The position numbers were made by a program, and so were the translations under genes. Shown here piece after piece: positions 1 through 8,889 of a stretch of 42,140 nt of DNA (position 1 is the first letter of the stretch; the number at the start of each line of letters is the position of its first letter). The DNA comes from an uncultured Pseudomonadota bacterium. GTDB lineage: Bacteria > Pseudomonadota > Alphaproteobacteria > RF32 > CAG-239. The stretch spans positions 1-42,140 of the forward strand of contig CASFJK010000011.1 in assembly GCA_949295025.1 (NCBI GenBank), given 5' to 3'. The notes under the pieces are model-generated. The model was given only the letters and a program-made list of their open reading frames with translations. It was not told the origin of the DNA and did not search any database.

Positions 1-1
1 T

Positions 2-1420
2 TTTGCTCTTGACGCTTCTGTTGATGACACACTTACCTACACTCATGAATTAAAGCCTATTCCTCAAGATGCTTATCAAATTGCAAAGATTACATTTTTG
101 CCGGAAGTAAAAGACAGTGACTTAGGTTGGGGTGATAATGCTCTTAAAGGAGATTACAATGACAAAAACTGCAGCAGTTACCCCCTTTCTGCTTGTCCAA
201 CCGGTGGTAAATGCGAGAAATGCCCTTTTAACATTACCATGTATCGTGTTTATGCTTGCGACGATCCTTACTTAAAACAAGATGGTACTTGTGTATGTCC
301 TCCAAAAGTAGATACAAGTTGCACAAACGATGTTTGCACAAAATATTGCGAAGATAGTTGTATTAATAAAACTTGCACACCATCGCCTAATCAAACAAAC
401 TGTACTAACGGCACCCAAAAATGCGATAATGGATGTTGCCAAAACACTCGTGACTGCTGTGTTCCTTGTACTGACAAAATAACATCTAAACCGGCCAACT
501 CTTCTTATACATATTCTTCTTGTACAGATGGAAGTGGTACAAAACAAATTCAAACAGGGTGGACTTGTAACTCCGGATATCATGAAAAGAATGGCGGTTG
601 CGAAAAAGACTGCCAAATTGATAATTGTTCCGCTTATCCTTTAACCTCTTGTCCTTCCAATGCCAACTGTTCTGAGTGTACAATTACGGCTCAAAATTGT
701 TCTACTGATGGCAAGAGATATAAAATTGATTCTTGTAAAGATGGATACCACAAGAGTGGCAATTCTTGCGTTTCTCACTCTTTCTCTTGTCCCGGCGGTT
801 ATCAAGCCTCGGCTTGTTCTTCTTCGCAAGTTCAGACAGGAACAACACCTAAGGTTTGCTCTTGCAACGCAACTTCCGGTACTTGTTATGCTTGCCGTGC
901 TAAAACTTGTGAAGAACAAGGCCAAAAGACCTGCAACGGCTCATGTATTGCAACTTCGGAATGTTGCGGTGGTTGCCCAAGCGGCAAAAAATGTTCTAAC
1001 GGTACATGTATAGATTCTTGTACTGCAGATTCTTGTTCCGGCTATACATTATCATCTTGCCCAACCGGTGCTTCATGTTCTTCTTGTACAATAAAGAACT
1101 CTGATTGTTCAACCGGTGCAACAAAATACAAGAAAACAGGATGTAAGTCCGGCTATAAAGACTGTAACGGATCTTGCATATCCAAATCATCTTGTTGCGG
1201 TACACCTCCAAGCGATCGTCCTTATTGTGTAAATGGATGGTGGGATGAATGTAGTCAAGAAGATTATAATAAAGCAGATTCTGACGCAAAAAATTGCCCT
1301 GCATCTCACCCTTACGCTGTAAAATGTCTATTTCAAGATTATCAGTGTGCTGCATGGTGCTGCAAAAAATCAAACATGCAATGTGGTGAGGTAAAATATG
1401 GAGATTGTATGTTGTTTTAA
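2..1420 (+). CDS. Cysteine-rich repeat protein, 5' end missing
   Basis: The reading frame is open to the left edge, so this is the last 472 codons of a longer gene; the TTG at 98 is not a convincing start. The protein is very rich in Cys, Ser, Thr, Asn and Gly. It has at least three copies of a module of the form C-S-x-Y-x-L-x-x-C-P-x-x-x-x-C-x-x-C, beginning near bases 167, 623 and 1034. The last two continue into similar T-I-x-x-x-x-C-S and C-x-x-G-Y segments. Between them are shorter C-N-G-S-C-I type units. This layout suggests a secreted, disulfide-rich surface protein, but any signal peptide lies outside the window. No catalytic domain is recognised and function is unknown. A hairpin terminator follows 25 bases after the stop. 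Confidence 0.85.
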   Translation, partial: FALDASVDDTLTYTHELKPIPQDAYQIAKITFLPEVKDSDLGWGDNALKGDYNDKNCSSYPLSACPTGGKCEKCPFNITMYRVYACDDPYLKQDGTCVCPPKVDTSCTNDVCTKYCEDSCINKTCTPSPNQTNCTNGTQKCDNGCCQNTRDCCVPCTDKITSKPANSSYTYSSCTDGSGTKQIQTGWTCNSGYHEKNGGCEKDCQIDNCSAYPLTSCPSNANCSECTITAQNCSTDGKRYKIDSCKDGYHKSGNSCVSHSFSCPGGYQASACSSSQVQTGTTPKVCSCNATSGTCYACRAKTCEEQGQKTCNGSCIATSECCGGCPSGKKCSNGTCIDSCTADSCSGYTLSSCPTGASCSSCTIKNSDCSTGATKYKKTGCKSGYKDCNGSCISKSSCCGTPPSDRPYCVNGWWDECSQEDYNKADSDAKNCPASHPYAVKCLFQDYQCAAWCCKKSNMQCGEVKYGDCMLF

Positions 1421-1445
1421 GGCATTCTTAAAATAGAGAAATATA

Positions 1446-1480
1446 GGAAAGGCATCAAGAATTGGTGCCTTTCCTTTTTT
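1446..1480 (+). terminator. Rho-independent terminator of the cysteine-rich gene
   Basis: GGAAAGGCA at 1446-1454 pairs with TGCCTTTCC at 1466-1474 and is followed by six T residues. It sits shortly after the stop codon at 1420. Confidence 0.85.
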
Positions 1481-1572
1481 ATAAAACATTTTTACTTGCT
1501 TATTTATTTCTTTGGTGCTAGGTTTGCCGCCGTTTGTGATATTATTTTATTGTATAATTTAACCTTACTTTT

Positions 1573-1929
1573 ATGGAACAAAATAAATCTGATTATGCTA
1601 AAGAAATGTTGGAAAAAGAAATAGACAACATAGCAGACTGTGAAAAAAAAGAGCGTATGAAATATTTTTTATCTGAATGTTCAAAACCCAAGTTTAATAT
1701 AAACGGCCCTGTTTATGTTTTTTTTATTACTATTCTTATTTGTTTTTTTTGGCAGGATTATACACAAAAGGCGTATATTGAAGAACAACAACAAGAAATA
1801 AATTCTTTAATTCTTTATATAATATACTCCAATCCTGAAATGTTTCCTAATGACTCTATTATTCTGGATTCTTCTCCGTATAATTTTGAGTTTGAAGATA
1901 TTGAAAACGTTAGAGAAACATTTATTTAG
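1573..1929 (+). CDS. Small single-pass membrane protein, unknown
   Basis: A 118-aa protein. The N-terminal 45 residues are charged and probably helical. One hydrophobic segment lies at about residues 46-60 (GPVYVFFITILICFFW), followed by a Gln/Glu-rich stretch and an acidic tail. It matches no family I recognise. A TATAAT box lies at 1553-1558, only 15 bases before the ATG, and no Shine-Dalgarno sequence is visible, so the transcript may have a very short leader. It stands alone between two terminators, and its terminator is shared with the convergent TPR gene. Confidence 0.65.
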   Translation: MEQNKSDYAKEMLEKEIDNIADCEKKERMKYFLSECSKPKFNINGPVYVFFITILICFFWQDYTQKAYIEEQQQEINSLILYIIYSNPEMFPNDSIILDSSPYNFEFEDIENVRETFI

Positions 1930-1932
1930 CAC

Positions 1933-1970
1933 AAAAAAACTCCGTATTAAAAGAATACGGAGTTTTTTTT
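1933..1970. terminator. Bidirectional hairpin terminator
   Basis: ACTCCGTATT (1939-1948) and AATACGGAGT (1954-1963) form a perfect 10-bp stem with a 5-base loop. An A-run precedes it and a T-run follows it, so it can end both the rightward small gene and the leftward TPR gene. Confidence 0.85.
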
Positions 1971-1985
1971 GTATCATAACCAATA

Positions 1986-2954
1986 TTATTCGGCACTTTC
2001 TTCTGCTGGTGCTGCAGGCGCATCTGCCGGAATGATGCTTTGCAAAGTTCCTACCGCTTTTTTGCGTTTGAGTTTATTTACAAATTTCATGGAACGTTGC
2101 GCATCCCATTTCTTTTTACCTTCTTCTTTTTGGAAGATTTGTTGATAAACTTCTATGGCTTGGTCAAACTCGGAAAGTTTGGTCAAACAACTAGCCAAAC
2201 CATCATACAATTTATGATGATATCTACCGGGACCAATAATCATTTGCGCTTTTTTATAGCATTTCAAAGCATCGTTGAATTTAAGCATTTTTTGATAAAC
2301 AAAACCAATACTAATCCATGCTTGAATTTCGCGGCTATCAATATTCAAAATCTTGGTAAAGCATTTAATTGCCGAAGCATTGTCTCCCATTAATTGATAG
2401 GTTACGCCAACACCGTTCCATGCTTTGATATTGTTTTTATCATTAGCCAAAACTTTTTTGAAGAAAGAAATGGCTCTTTCATATTGCTTCAATTTTTGCA
2501 AGGTTACAGCCACGCTCAACAAGGTTTGAGCATGTTTGCTATCAATTTTCATGGCTTGTTCCAACACATCCAATGCTTCTTTATAAGCAAACATGTGTTG
2601 CAGAGCAATTGCCTTACCGTTCAATGCTTCCAAAGAAGTTTTATCAATGGCTACAGCTTCATTAAAACAAGCAATGGCGTCTTTATAAAGACCGCGCATA
2701 CTCAATGTCACGCCTTTATTGTTCAAAACTTCTACGGATTGCGGATTTAAGGCCAAGGCCTTATCAAAACATTCTACAGCTTCGGTGTAGCGGCTCATTT
2801 TCTGAAAAGCAAATCCCTTACTGTTCAAAGCTTTCCAAGATTGCGGCTGTTCGGCAATAGCCGCATCAAATTGTTCAATGGCTTCTTTATACAGCCCTTG
2901 ATCTAATAGTTCTTGCCCTCTTTTATAGGCATTATTTTCATTTGACTTTACCAT
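1986..2954 (-). CDS. TPR-repeat protein
   Basis: A 322-aa protein built almost wholly of about eight tandem 34-residue tetratricopeptide repeats (residues ~10-280), seen as repeated A-x-x-x-F-x-x-A...P-x-x-x-x-A-x-x-x-K-G patterns. It ends in an Ala/Pro/Glu-rich tail. TPR proteins are protein-interaction scaffolds; no enzymatic domain is present and no signal peptide is seen, so it is probably cytoplasmic. It lies 87 bases downstream of the DUF58 gene in the same direction and may be the last gene of that cluster. The specific partner is unknown. Confidence 0.85.
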   Translation of the reverse strand: MVKSNENNAYKRGQELLDQGLYKEAIEQFDAAIAEQPQSWKALNSKGFAFQKMSRYTEAVECFDKALALNPQSVEVLNNKGVTLSMRGLYKDAIACFNEAVAIDKTSLEALNGKAIALQHMFAYKEALDVLEQAMKIDSKHAQTLLSVAVTLQKLKQYERAISFFKKVLANDKNNIKAWNGVGVTYQLMGDNASAIKCFTKILNIDSREIQAWISIGFVYQKMLKFNDALKCYKKAQMIIGPGRYHHKLYDGLASCLTKLSEFDQAIEVYQQIFQKEEGKKKWDAQRSMKFVNKLKRKKAVGTLQSIIPADAPAAPAEESAE

Positions 2955-3041
2955 AATATTTTCTCTTCCGAATTATATTGGTTACAAAATAATTAATCGT
3001 GCTTATCGTAGCACTAAGTCTCTTATATGTCAAGGAATCAA

Positions 3042-3986
3042 TCAGAACAATTTGAGCTGCTTGTAGAGCTCTATATCTCCTCTGACTTCTATATAGCGAC
3101 AACCAAATTTCAGGGAAAAGTTTTTTACTGCCGCTCGCTTCAATTCAAAATGGCTTTTATAGGCTTTTTGAAAAAGTTTGCTTGATGTGTTGAAGACAAA
3201 CTTTTCTTTATCATCTGCAACCATATATTCACCGGATTTAGGCGCAAAATCTTCCAAAACATCAAAAACATTAATCAGATAGACTTTTGCTTTTTTAGCC
3301 AGAGCCGCAATGGTTCGCTGCAATTCTTCGGTCATAAAATTGAAATCACTCACTATAAACACACTGGCGCCGGTTTTAACACTTTGTTGCAAAATGCGTA
3401 AATGTCCGGCAAAGCTACCGCTAACCTCGTGCGGAGATAAAATTTTTTGGCTCACCTCCGCCAACTTTTTGAATATGGCAATTAAATTTGCCTGATGATT
3501 TTTGGGTTTAAAAATATAATTTTGGCTGCCATCATATATCAAACAACCAAATCTGTCCTTATTCTCCTGAGCCATCCAGCCAAGCAAGCCGGCTATTTTA
3601 GCTACAGAAACCGACTTTAATTGTTTTTTGGTACCAAAAACCATATAAGGCGACATATCTGCCGCAACATATATCTCTCGGTCTTTTTCCTCGGCATAAA
3701 GCTTGACATAAGGCGTGCCTTTTTTGGCTGTTACGCGCCAATCCATATCACGCACATCATCGCCATAGGTATAATTGCGGATTTCTTCTAATTCAATTCC
3801 CCTGCCCTTAAAAGCTGATTTGACATCACCGGCTTGATTAGAAACACTCAGTTTGGGTGTGATATGCCGTAAATAGCCAACATAACGACGTTGTTCTATC
3901 AGCTCATCTACACTAACAAACAAGCCTGAATTATCCGACTCTTCGGCGCGAGAAAAAATTTTTGCCCAGCTTGCCAATCTTTTCAT
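3042..3986 (-). CDS. DUF58 domain protein
   Basis: A 314-aa protein with the DUF58 signature near residues 60-95: G-R-G-I-E-L-E-E-I-R-N-Y-x-x-G-D-D-V-R-D-M-D-W followed by K-G-T-P-Y-V-K. The remainder resembles a von Willebrand A-like fold (VAADMS, FIVSDFN). DUF58 proteins are nearly always encoded beside a MoxR ATPase, as here with a 21-base gap. The pair is thought to act as a chaperone-like module that matures envelope or enzyme complexes, but the substrate is usually unknown. Unlike many homologues it has no N-terminal membrane segments, so it is probably cytoplasmic. Confidence 0.9.
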   Translation of the reverse strand: MKRLASWAKIFSRAEESDNSGLFVSVDELIEQRRYVGYLRHITPKLSVSNQAGDVKSAFKGRGIELEEIRNYTYGDDVRDMDWRVTAKKGTPYVKLYAEEKDREIYVAADMSPYMVFGTKKQLKSVSVAKIAGLLGWMAQENKDRFGCLIYDGSQNYIFKPKNHQANLIAIFKKLAEVSQKILSPHEVSGSFAGHLRILQQSVKTGASVFIVSDFNFMTEELQRTIAALAKKAKVYLINVFDVLEDFAPKSGEYMVADDKEKFVFNTSSKLFQKAYKSHFELKRAAVKNFSLKFGCRYIEVRGDIELYKQLKLF

Positions 3987-4007
3987 GAAGAAAGCCTTTC
4001 TTTTCCC

Positions 4008-4970
4008 TTAGGGCAACGGAACCAAAGAAATCAGGTTACTGATTACATCATCTGCCGTTACACCTTCGGCTTGAGCTTCAAAGCTCAAGATAATACGATG
4101 ACGCAACACATCATAAACCACTGCTTGAATATCTTCAGGCGTAACAAAATCGCGTCCCGATAACCATGCGTTTATTTTTGCACATCTATCCAGCGCAATT
4201 GTAGCACGCGGGCTGGCACCAAACAAAACATAGCCATGCAATTTGTTGTCATATTTTTCAGGATGACGTGTTGCCATAATCAGTTGAACCAAATATTCCT
4301 CAACGGCATCACTGGTATGTACATTCAAAACCTCTTTACGTGCAGCTAAAATATCTTCCACTGCCAAGCGGTTAAACTGAGCTTGATTTTCTTTGGCGAC
4401 CTCTCCTCTAACCAAATGCAAAATTTTCTTTTCGGTTTCGGCATCGGGTTGGTCAATTTTGATATACATTAAGAATCGGTCTAATTGAGCTTCGGGCAGA
4501 TTGTAAGTTCCTTCATGTTCAATTGGGTTTTGGGTGGCCATAACCATAAAAAGCTCCGGCAAAATATAGCGTTTACCGCCAATACTAACTTGACGTTCAG
4601 CCATGGCTTCAAGCAATGCAGATTGTACTTTTGCCGGTGCACGGTTGATTTCATCTGCTAAAACCAAATTGGCAAAAATCGGACCTTTTCTAAATTCAAA
4701 CTCGCCTTTGGCAGCAACATAAATTTCACTTCCGGTTATATCTGAAGGTAATAAGTCCGGCGTAAACTGAATGCGGTTAAATTTGCTGTTAATACATTCG
4801 GACAAGGTTTTAATAGCTTTTGTTTTAGCCAAACCCGGGGCTCCTTCTACCAAAGCATGACCATCTGAGAGCAAGGTTATCAGCAATTTTTTGACCAAGT
4901 CTTCTTGTCCTAAGATTTTGGTTTCCAGATATTTTTGCAAAGAAATGATTTTATTTCTGATTTCTGACAT
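4008..4970 (-). CDS. MoxR-family AAA+ ATPase
   Basis: A 320-aa protein of typical MoxR length. The Walker A motif G-A-P-G-L-A-K-T lies near residues 39-46, Walker B plus the MoxR signature V-L-A-D-E-I-N-R-A-P near 104-113, sensor 1 A-T-Q-N-P near 149-153 and the helical lid near the C terminus. MoxR proteins couple ATP hydrolysis to remodelling of partner proteins, typically together with a DUF58/vWA protein, which follows 21 bases downstream. The upstream TPR gene ends 14 bases before this start, so all three are probably one transcript. Confidence 0.95.
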   Translation of the reverse strand: MSEIRNKIISLQKYLETKILGQEDLVKKLLITLLSDGHALVEGAPGLAKTKAIKTLSECINSKFNRIQFTPDLLPSDITGSEIYVAAKGEFEFRKGPIFANLVLADEINRAPAKVQSALLEAMAERQVSIGGKRYILPELFMVMATQNPIEHEGTYNLPEAQLDRFLMYIKIDQPDAETEKKILHLVRGEVAKENQAQFNRLAVEDILAARKEVLNVHTSDAVEEYLVQLIMATRHPEKYDNKLHGYVLFGASPRATIALDRCAKINAWLSGRDFVTPEDIQAVVYDVLRHRIILSFEAQAEGVTADDVISNLISLVPLP

Positions 4971-4984
4971 TTATTTTTCCTTAA

Positions 4985-5929
4985 TTATTTTTCACATGCA
5001 GCGCGGTTTAAGAAGTTGTGATATTCTTCCAAAACAGCTCTTTTCATGGTTTCATTTTCAAGAAAATCATATAATTCAATTGAGCGTTTGTAATGGGCTT
5101 TGGCAAGTTCATAATCCCCTTGTTCGCGGTTATAAGCTTCTACACGAGCCAAATAGAGCAAGGCCTCAGCTTCGGCAAAATGGTGAGCGGCTTTACCATA
5201 TAGATAAACAGATTTCATCAAAGCCTTGCGGGCATTAGAAATATCTTTTATCACATAGCGCAAACTACCAATAGCGGATAATGCACTGGCTTCGCCAAGC
5301 AAATCGCCATTTTCACGATAAAGTTCGCGGCATTGTTCCAAAATATCGTGCGCAACATCATAGTTACGATTTTTCATCTCTATTCTGGCCATAGCACGCA
5401 GAACCGAAGCTTCTTTCAAACCGGTACCATCATGATGGAACATCTCTGCTGCATTTTTATATGCTTGCAAAGCTTCTTTTTCCTGATTTTTCATTAAAAA
5501 GATATATGCCTCATGGTCAAACGCTTCTCCTTGCAAATCAAAATTATTAATTTCTTCTGCAACATGTTGAGCCAAACGCACAATTTCCATGGCTTTCCCC
5601 AAATTGCCTCGCGCTGCCTCCAATTTTGAAAGTTTTATCAAAGCTTCAGCATAGGTATTTTGTCCTTCGGGAAGATTTTTTACCAATTCAGCGGCTGATT
5701 TCAAACTTCTTTCGGCTCGGTCAAAATTGTCCAAACTTAGTTCGAGTTCGCCTAAACGAGAAAGCACAATGGCTTCGCCTTCCGAATCGTCTTGTTCATG
5801 ATATAAAAATGCGGCTTTTTCATAAGACTGGCGAGCAGAATCATATTCGCCTTTTTTCCAATTTTCATCGCCGTTTTGAAAGGTTTGGGCGGCTTTGGTC
5901 TTATATTTTTCTTGAGTTGTTCCGGTCAT
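4985..5929 (-). CDS. TPR-repeat protein, first gene of the MoxR cluster
   Basis: A 314-aa cytoplasmic protein of about seven tetratricopeptide-like repeats of the longer 40-residue type (A-x-x-x-Y-x-x-A-x-x-L-Y/F). No signal peptide or enzyme domain is seen. The start at 5929 is supported by AAAGGAG eight bases upstream on the minus strand. It leads the leftward TPR-MoxR-DUF58 cluster and is divergent from uvrD, with only about 40-90 bases between them. A scaffold or adaptor role for the MoxR/DUF58 pair is inferred from location only. Confidence 0.85.
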   Translation of the reverse strand: MTGTTQEKYKTKAAQTFQNGDENWKKGEYDSARQSYEKAAFLYHEQDDSEGEAIVLSRLGELELSLDNFDRAERSLKSAAELVKNLPEGQNTYAEALIKLSKLEAARGNLGKAMEIVRLAQHVAEEINNFDLQGEAFDHEAYIFLMKNQEKEALQAYKNAAEMFHHDGTGLKEASVLRAMARIEMKNRNYDVAHDILEQCRELYRENGDLLGEASALSAIGSLRYVIKDISNARKALMKSVYLYGKAAHHFAEAEALLYLARVEAYNREQGDYELAKAHYKRSIELYDFLENETMKRAVLEEYHNFLNRAACEK

Positions 5930-6015
5930 GCAAAAACTCCTTTCCTTTCTGCCAATATTAATATATATATGGTTTGTTTGAAAAAATTACAAGACGTTTG
6001 AATGAAGTATCAGCA

Positions 6016-8355
6016 ATGGAAGATATATTTGATTTAGCCGAACCGGAAACTCCGCAAACTTATGATAATACCAGCCTTTTGGCTCCGACTTATCCTTGGC
6101 TTGAAGCTCTTAATCCCGAGCAAAGGCAAGCCGTGGAAACAACCGAAGGACCGCTTTTGGTGCTTTCCGGCGCCGGTACCGGCAAAACCAAAGTTTTGAC
6201 CACACGTCTGGCTTATTTATTGGCGCAACACAAAGCTAACCCTTGGAACTGCTTGGTTGTTACTTTTACCAACCGTGCGGCAAGGGAAATGAAAGAGCGT
6301 GTGCAAAACCTTATCGGACCAATGGCCGATTCCGTTTGGCTCGGTACTTTTCACAGCATTTGCGTAAAAATTTTGCGTAACCATGCCGAGATTGTCGGAT
6401 TGAAATCTAACTTCACCATTTTGGGAGAAGATGACCAAAAACGTTTGATGAAGCAGATTGAAGAAGCAGAAGGAATCGATACTAAAAAATATCCACCGCA
6501 AGATGTTTTAGATAAAATCGGACGTTGGAAAGACCGCGGTTTGAGCATTGATAAAATTGATCAAGACTTCAAAGAAAATATCGTTACTTATCTTTATAAA
6601 AAATATCAAGAACGCTTACTTGAACTTAACTGTGTAGATTTTGGCGATATTATTCTCTATGCGCTTAATATTTTGATGAGTGATGCCGAAGTTCTGGCAA
6701 AATATCAGGACCGCTTTAAATATATTATGGTCGATGAGTATCAAGATACAAACGTCACACAATATTTGCTCATCCGAATCCTTTCACAAAAATATCGCAA
6801 TCTTTGCTGTGTGGGTGATGATGACCAATCTATTTATTCTTGGCGTGGTGCTGAAATTGAAAATATTTTGCGTTTTAATAAAGACTTTGCCGATGCCAAA
6901 ATCATTCGTTTGGAGCGCAACTATCGTTCAACTGCCAATATTTTGGCTGCTGCTTCTAACCTCATTAGCCACAACCAAGGACGCTTGGGCAAAACCTTAA
7001 AAGTTGCTGAAAACTCTCCGGCAAGACAAGCCGAAAACAGCAAAATTAAAGTTGTCAGCACTTACAACGGCGAAGAAGAAGCACAATTTGTGGCTGAGAA
7101 TATCGAATCGCTGCGCCGTCAGGGATTTGCTTATGCCGATATGGCGGTTTTGGTTCGTACCGCCGCACAAACCCGCGAATTTGAAGAAAAATTTATTTCC
7201 GAAGCTTTGCCTTATCAAGTTATCGGAGGCTTAAAGTTCTATGAGCGTGCCGAAATCAGAGATGCTTTGGCTTATTTCCGCGTGGTTTTGCAACCAAGCG
7301 ATGATTTGGCTTTGGAGAGAATCATCAATAAACCGGCCAGAGGAATCGGCGCAAAATCGGTCGAAAAATTTGAAGCTTTTGCAAGAGACAACCATATTTC
7401 TCTCTATGCGGCTATTCAACAAATGCTTGCCGAAGGCTTAATCTCTGGCAAAGCTAAAACCGCCCTTGCCGATTTGATGAACAAATTTGAAGATTGGCGC
7501 CGTACCATGCAGGCGGTTACGCCAGATGAGCTGGCTTCACAAATTTTAGAAGATTCCGGTTATATCGACATGCTCAAAGCCGATACTTCGGTTGAGGCTC
7601 CGGGACGTTTAGAAAACTTGAAAGAGCTTGTCAACGTTATGAGCGATATAGAAAATTATCCAACATTGAGTGAATTTATGGAGCACGTTAGTTTGGTGAT
7701 GGATAATGACAGTCAAGCCAATGAAGATGTGATTACGTTGATGACGCTGCACTCTGCCAAAGGTTTGGAATTTGACGTAGTCTTTCTTCCCGGTTGGGAA
7801 GAAGGTTTGTTTCCTCACCAACGCAGTTTGGATGAAAGCGGGACTCAAGCTTTGGAAGAAGAACGCCGTTTGGCTTATGTTGCCATTACCCGTGCCCGTA
7901 AAAAACTGTTTATTTTGATGGCTCATAATCGCCGCGTTTATGGTCAATGGCAAAATAATCTGCCTTCTCGTTTTATCAATGAACTGCCACCGCAGAATAT
8001 TGAAATTGTCAACAATGCGGCCAACTATTTTTCCGGAAACAATTACAGCAGTTATAAATCTAACTCTGCCGTACCTTCTTGGGGAGCTAAAAAGAGACAA
8101 ACTGTTTCTTATGACGATGATGACCGCTATAGCTATGTTTCTGATGAGGAATTTTCATCTTCTTGGGGGGGAAGCATGTATAAAGCTAAGCAAAATGCCA
8201 AGAATCTGATGTCTTCAACACCGGTCGGCACCAAAGTTTATCATGAAACTTTCGGCTATGGCAAAGTGATTGCCGTGGAAGGGAACAAGCTCGGCATTAT
8301 CTTTGATAACTATGGTTTGAAAAAGCTGATGAAAGACTATGTACGCAAAGTTTGA
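6016..8355 (+). CDS. uvrD: UvrD/PcrA-type superfamily 1 DNA helicase
   Basis: A 3'-5' ATP-dependent helicase of nucleotide excision and mismatch repair that also counters recombination and stalled transcription. All SF1A motifs are visible: Walker A S-G-A-G-T-G-K-T (residues 51-58 from this start), motif Ia T-F-T-N-R-A-A, motif II D-E-Y-Q-D-T, motif III G-D-D-D-Q-S-I-Y-S-W-R-G-A, motif IV E-R-N-Y-R-S-T, motif V T-L-H-S-A-K-G-L-E-F and motif VI V-A-I-T-R-A-R. The C-terminal ~45 residues (G-T-K-V-x-H...F-G-Y-G-K-V) resemble the PcrA/UvrD Tudor-like domain that binds RNA polymerase. I chose ATG 6016 (779 aa); an in-frame TTG at 5974 adds 14 residues but has no ribosome-binding site. Confidence 0.95.
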   Translation: MEDIFDLAEPETPQTYDNTSLLAPTYPWLEALNPEQRQAVETTEGPLLVLSGAGTGKTKVLTTRLAYLLAQHKANPWNCLVVTFTNRAAREMKERVQNLIGPMADSVWLGTFHSICVKILRNHAEIVGLKSNFTILGEDDQKRLMKQIEEAEGIDTKKYPPQDVLDKIGRWKDRGLSIDKIDQDFKENIVTYLYKKYQERLLELNCVDFGDIILYALNILMSDAEVLAKYQDRFKYIMVDEYQDTNVTQYLLIRILSQKYRNLCCVGDDDQSIYSWRGAEIENILRFNKDFADAKIIRLERNYRSTANILAAASNLISHNQGRLGKTLKVAENSPARQAENSKIKVVSTYNGEEEAQFVAENIESLRRQGFAYADMAVLVRTAAQTREFEEKFISEALPYQVIGGLKFYERAEIRDALAYFRVVLQPSDDLALERIINKPARGIGAKSVEKFEAFARDNHISLYAAIQQMLAEGLISGKAKTALADLMNKFEDWRRTMQAVTPDELASQILEDSGYIDMLKADTSVEAPGRLENLKELVNVMSDIENYPTLSEFMEHVSLVMDNDSQANEDVITLMTLHSAKGLEFDVVFLPGWEEGLFPHQRSLDESGTQALEEERRLAYVAITRARKKLFILMAHNRRVYGQWQNNLPSRFINELPPQNIEIVNNAANYFSGNNYSSYKSNSAVPSWGAKKRQTVSYDDDDRYSYVSDEEFSSSWGGSMYKAKQNAKNLMSSTPVGTKVYHETFGYGKVIAVEGNKLGIIFDNYGLKKLMKDYVRKV

Positions 8356-8453
8356 TTCTGGAATACAAACCAAATTATTCAACAAAAACTTTAAAATACT
8401 TGTGAAAATGTTGTTTTTCTCCTATATATTTGGATAATTTTATTTTATACTTC

Positions 8454-8483
8454 GCAGAAGTTAATTTAGCAGAAGTTAATTTA
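8454..8483 (+). repeat. Perfect 15-bp tandem duplication before yajC
   Basis: GCAGAAGTTAATTTA occurs twice back to back (8454-8468 and 8469-8483) directly before the AAGGAG ribosome-binding site at 8485-8490. It lies in the 5' leader of the yajC-secD-secF operon. Confidence 0.9.
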
Positions 8484-8496
8484 TAAGGAGAAAAGT

Positions 8497-8874
8497 ATGT
8501 TTATCAGTGATGCTCTTGCTCAAACAACCGACGCTGCCGCTTCTCAAGGCTCCGTTACCGGTATGTTTATTCAACTTGCTCTCATCTTTTTGATTTTTTA
8601 CATTTTGCTCATTCGTCCGCAGCAAAAGAAAATCAAACAACAAGAAGCCATGCTCGCTGCCATTAAAAAAGGTGATGAAGTTATCACCAACGGTGGTGTT
8701 TACGGCAAAGTTGTAGAGGCTGAACCTTTCGATTTGACTATCGAAGTTGCCGAAGGTGTGCGCGTTAAAATGGTTCGCGCCATGGTTCGCGAAGTGGTTA
8801 CCGAAGAGGTAAAACTCCCGACCCAAGAAAAAGGCAAAGCTAAGGGCAAAGCTGCTAACTCAAACAAAAAATAG
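8497..8874 (+). CDS. yajC: Sec translocase accessory subunit YajC
   Basis: A 125-aa inner-membrane protein that joins SecD and SecF to the SecYEG channel. After a short N-terminal tail there is one membrane segment (about residues 26-45) ending in the YajC hallmark I-R-P-Q-Q-K-K, then a small cytoplasmic domain with K-K-G-D-E-V-I-T-N-G-G-V-Y-G-K. The C terminus is a Lys/Ala-rich tail. The start is fixed by AAGGAG with a 6-base spacer. It is the first gene of the classic yajC-secD-secF operon, 15 bases before secD. Confidence 0.95.
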   Translation: MFISDALAQTTDAAASQGSVTGMFIQLALIFLIFYILLIRPQQKKIKQQEAMLAAIKKGDEVITNGGVYGKVVEAEPFDLTIEVAEGVRVKMVRAMVREVVTEEVKLPTQEKGKAKGKAANSNKK

Positions 8875-8889
8875 TATAAGGCATGAATA

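Noticed and set aside
272-616. Antisense reading frames inside the cysteine-rich gene
   Set aside because: Their open length follows from the biased Cys/Ser/Thr codon content on the other strand; no start signal or domain.
5974-6015. TTG start 14 codons upstream for uvrD
   Set aside because: No ribosome-binding site and no match to the usual N terminus; ATG 6016 gives a normal-looking protein.
7609-8100. 163-codon antisense ORF in uvrD
   Set aside because: It lies wholly within a well-supported helicase gene and has no recognisable domain or ribosome-binding site.
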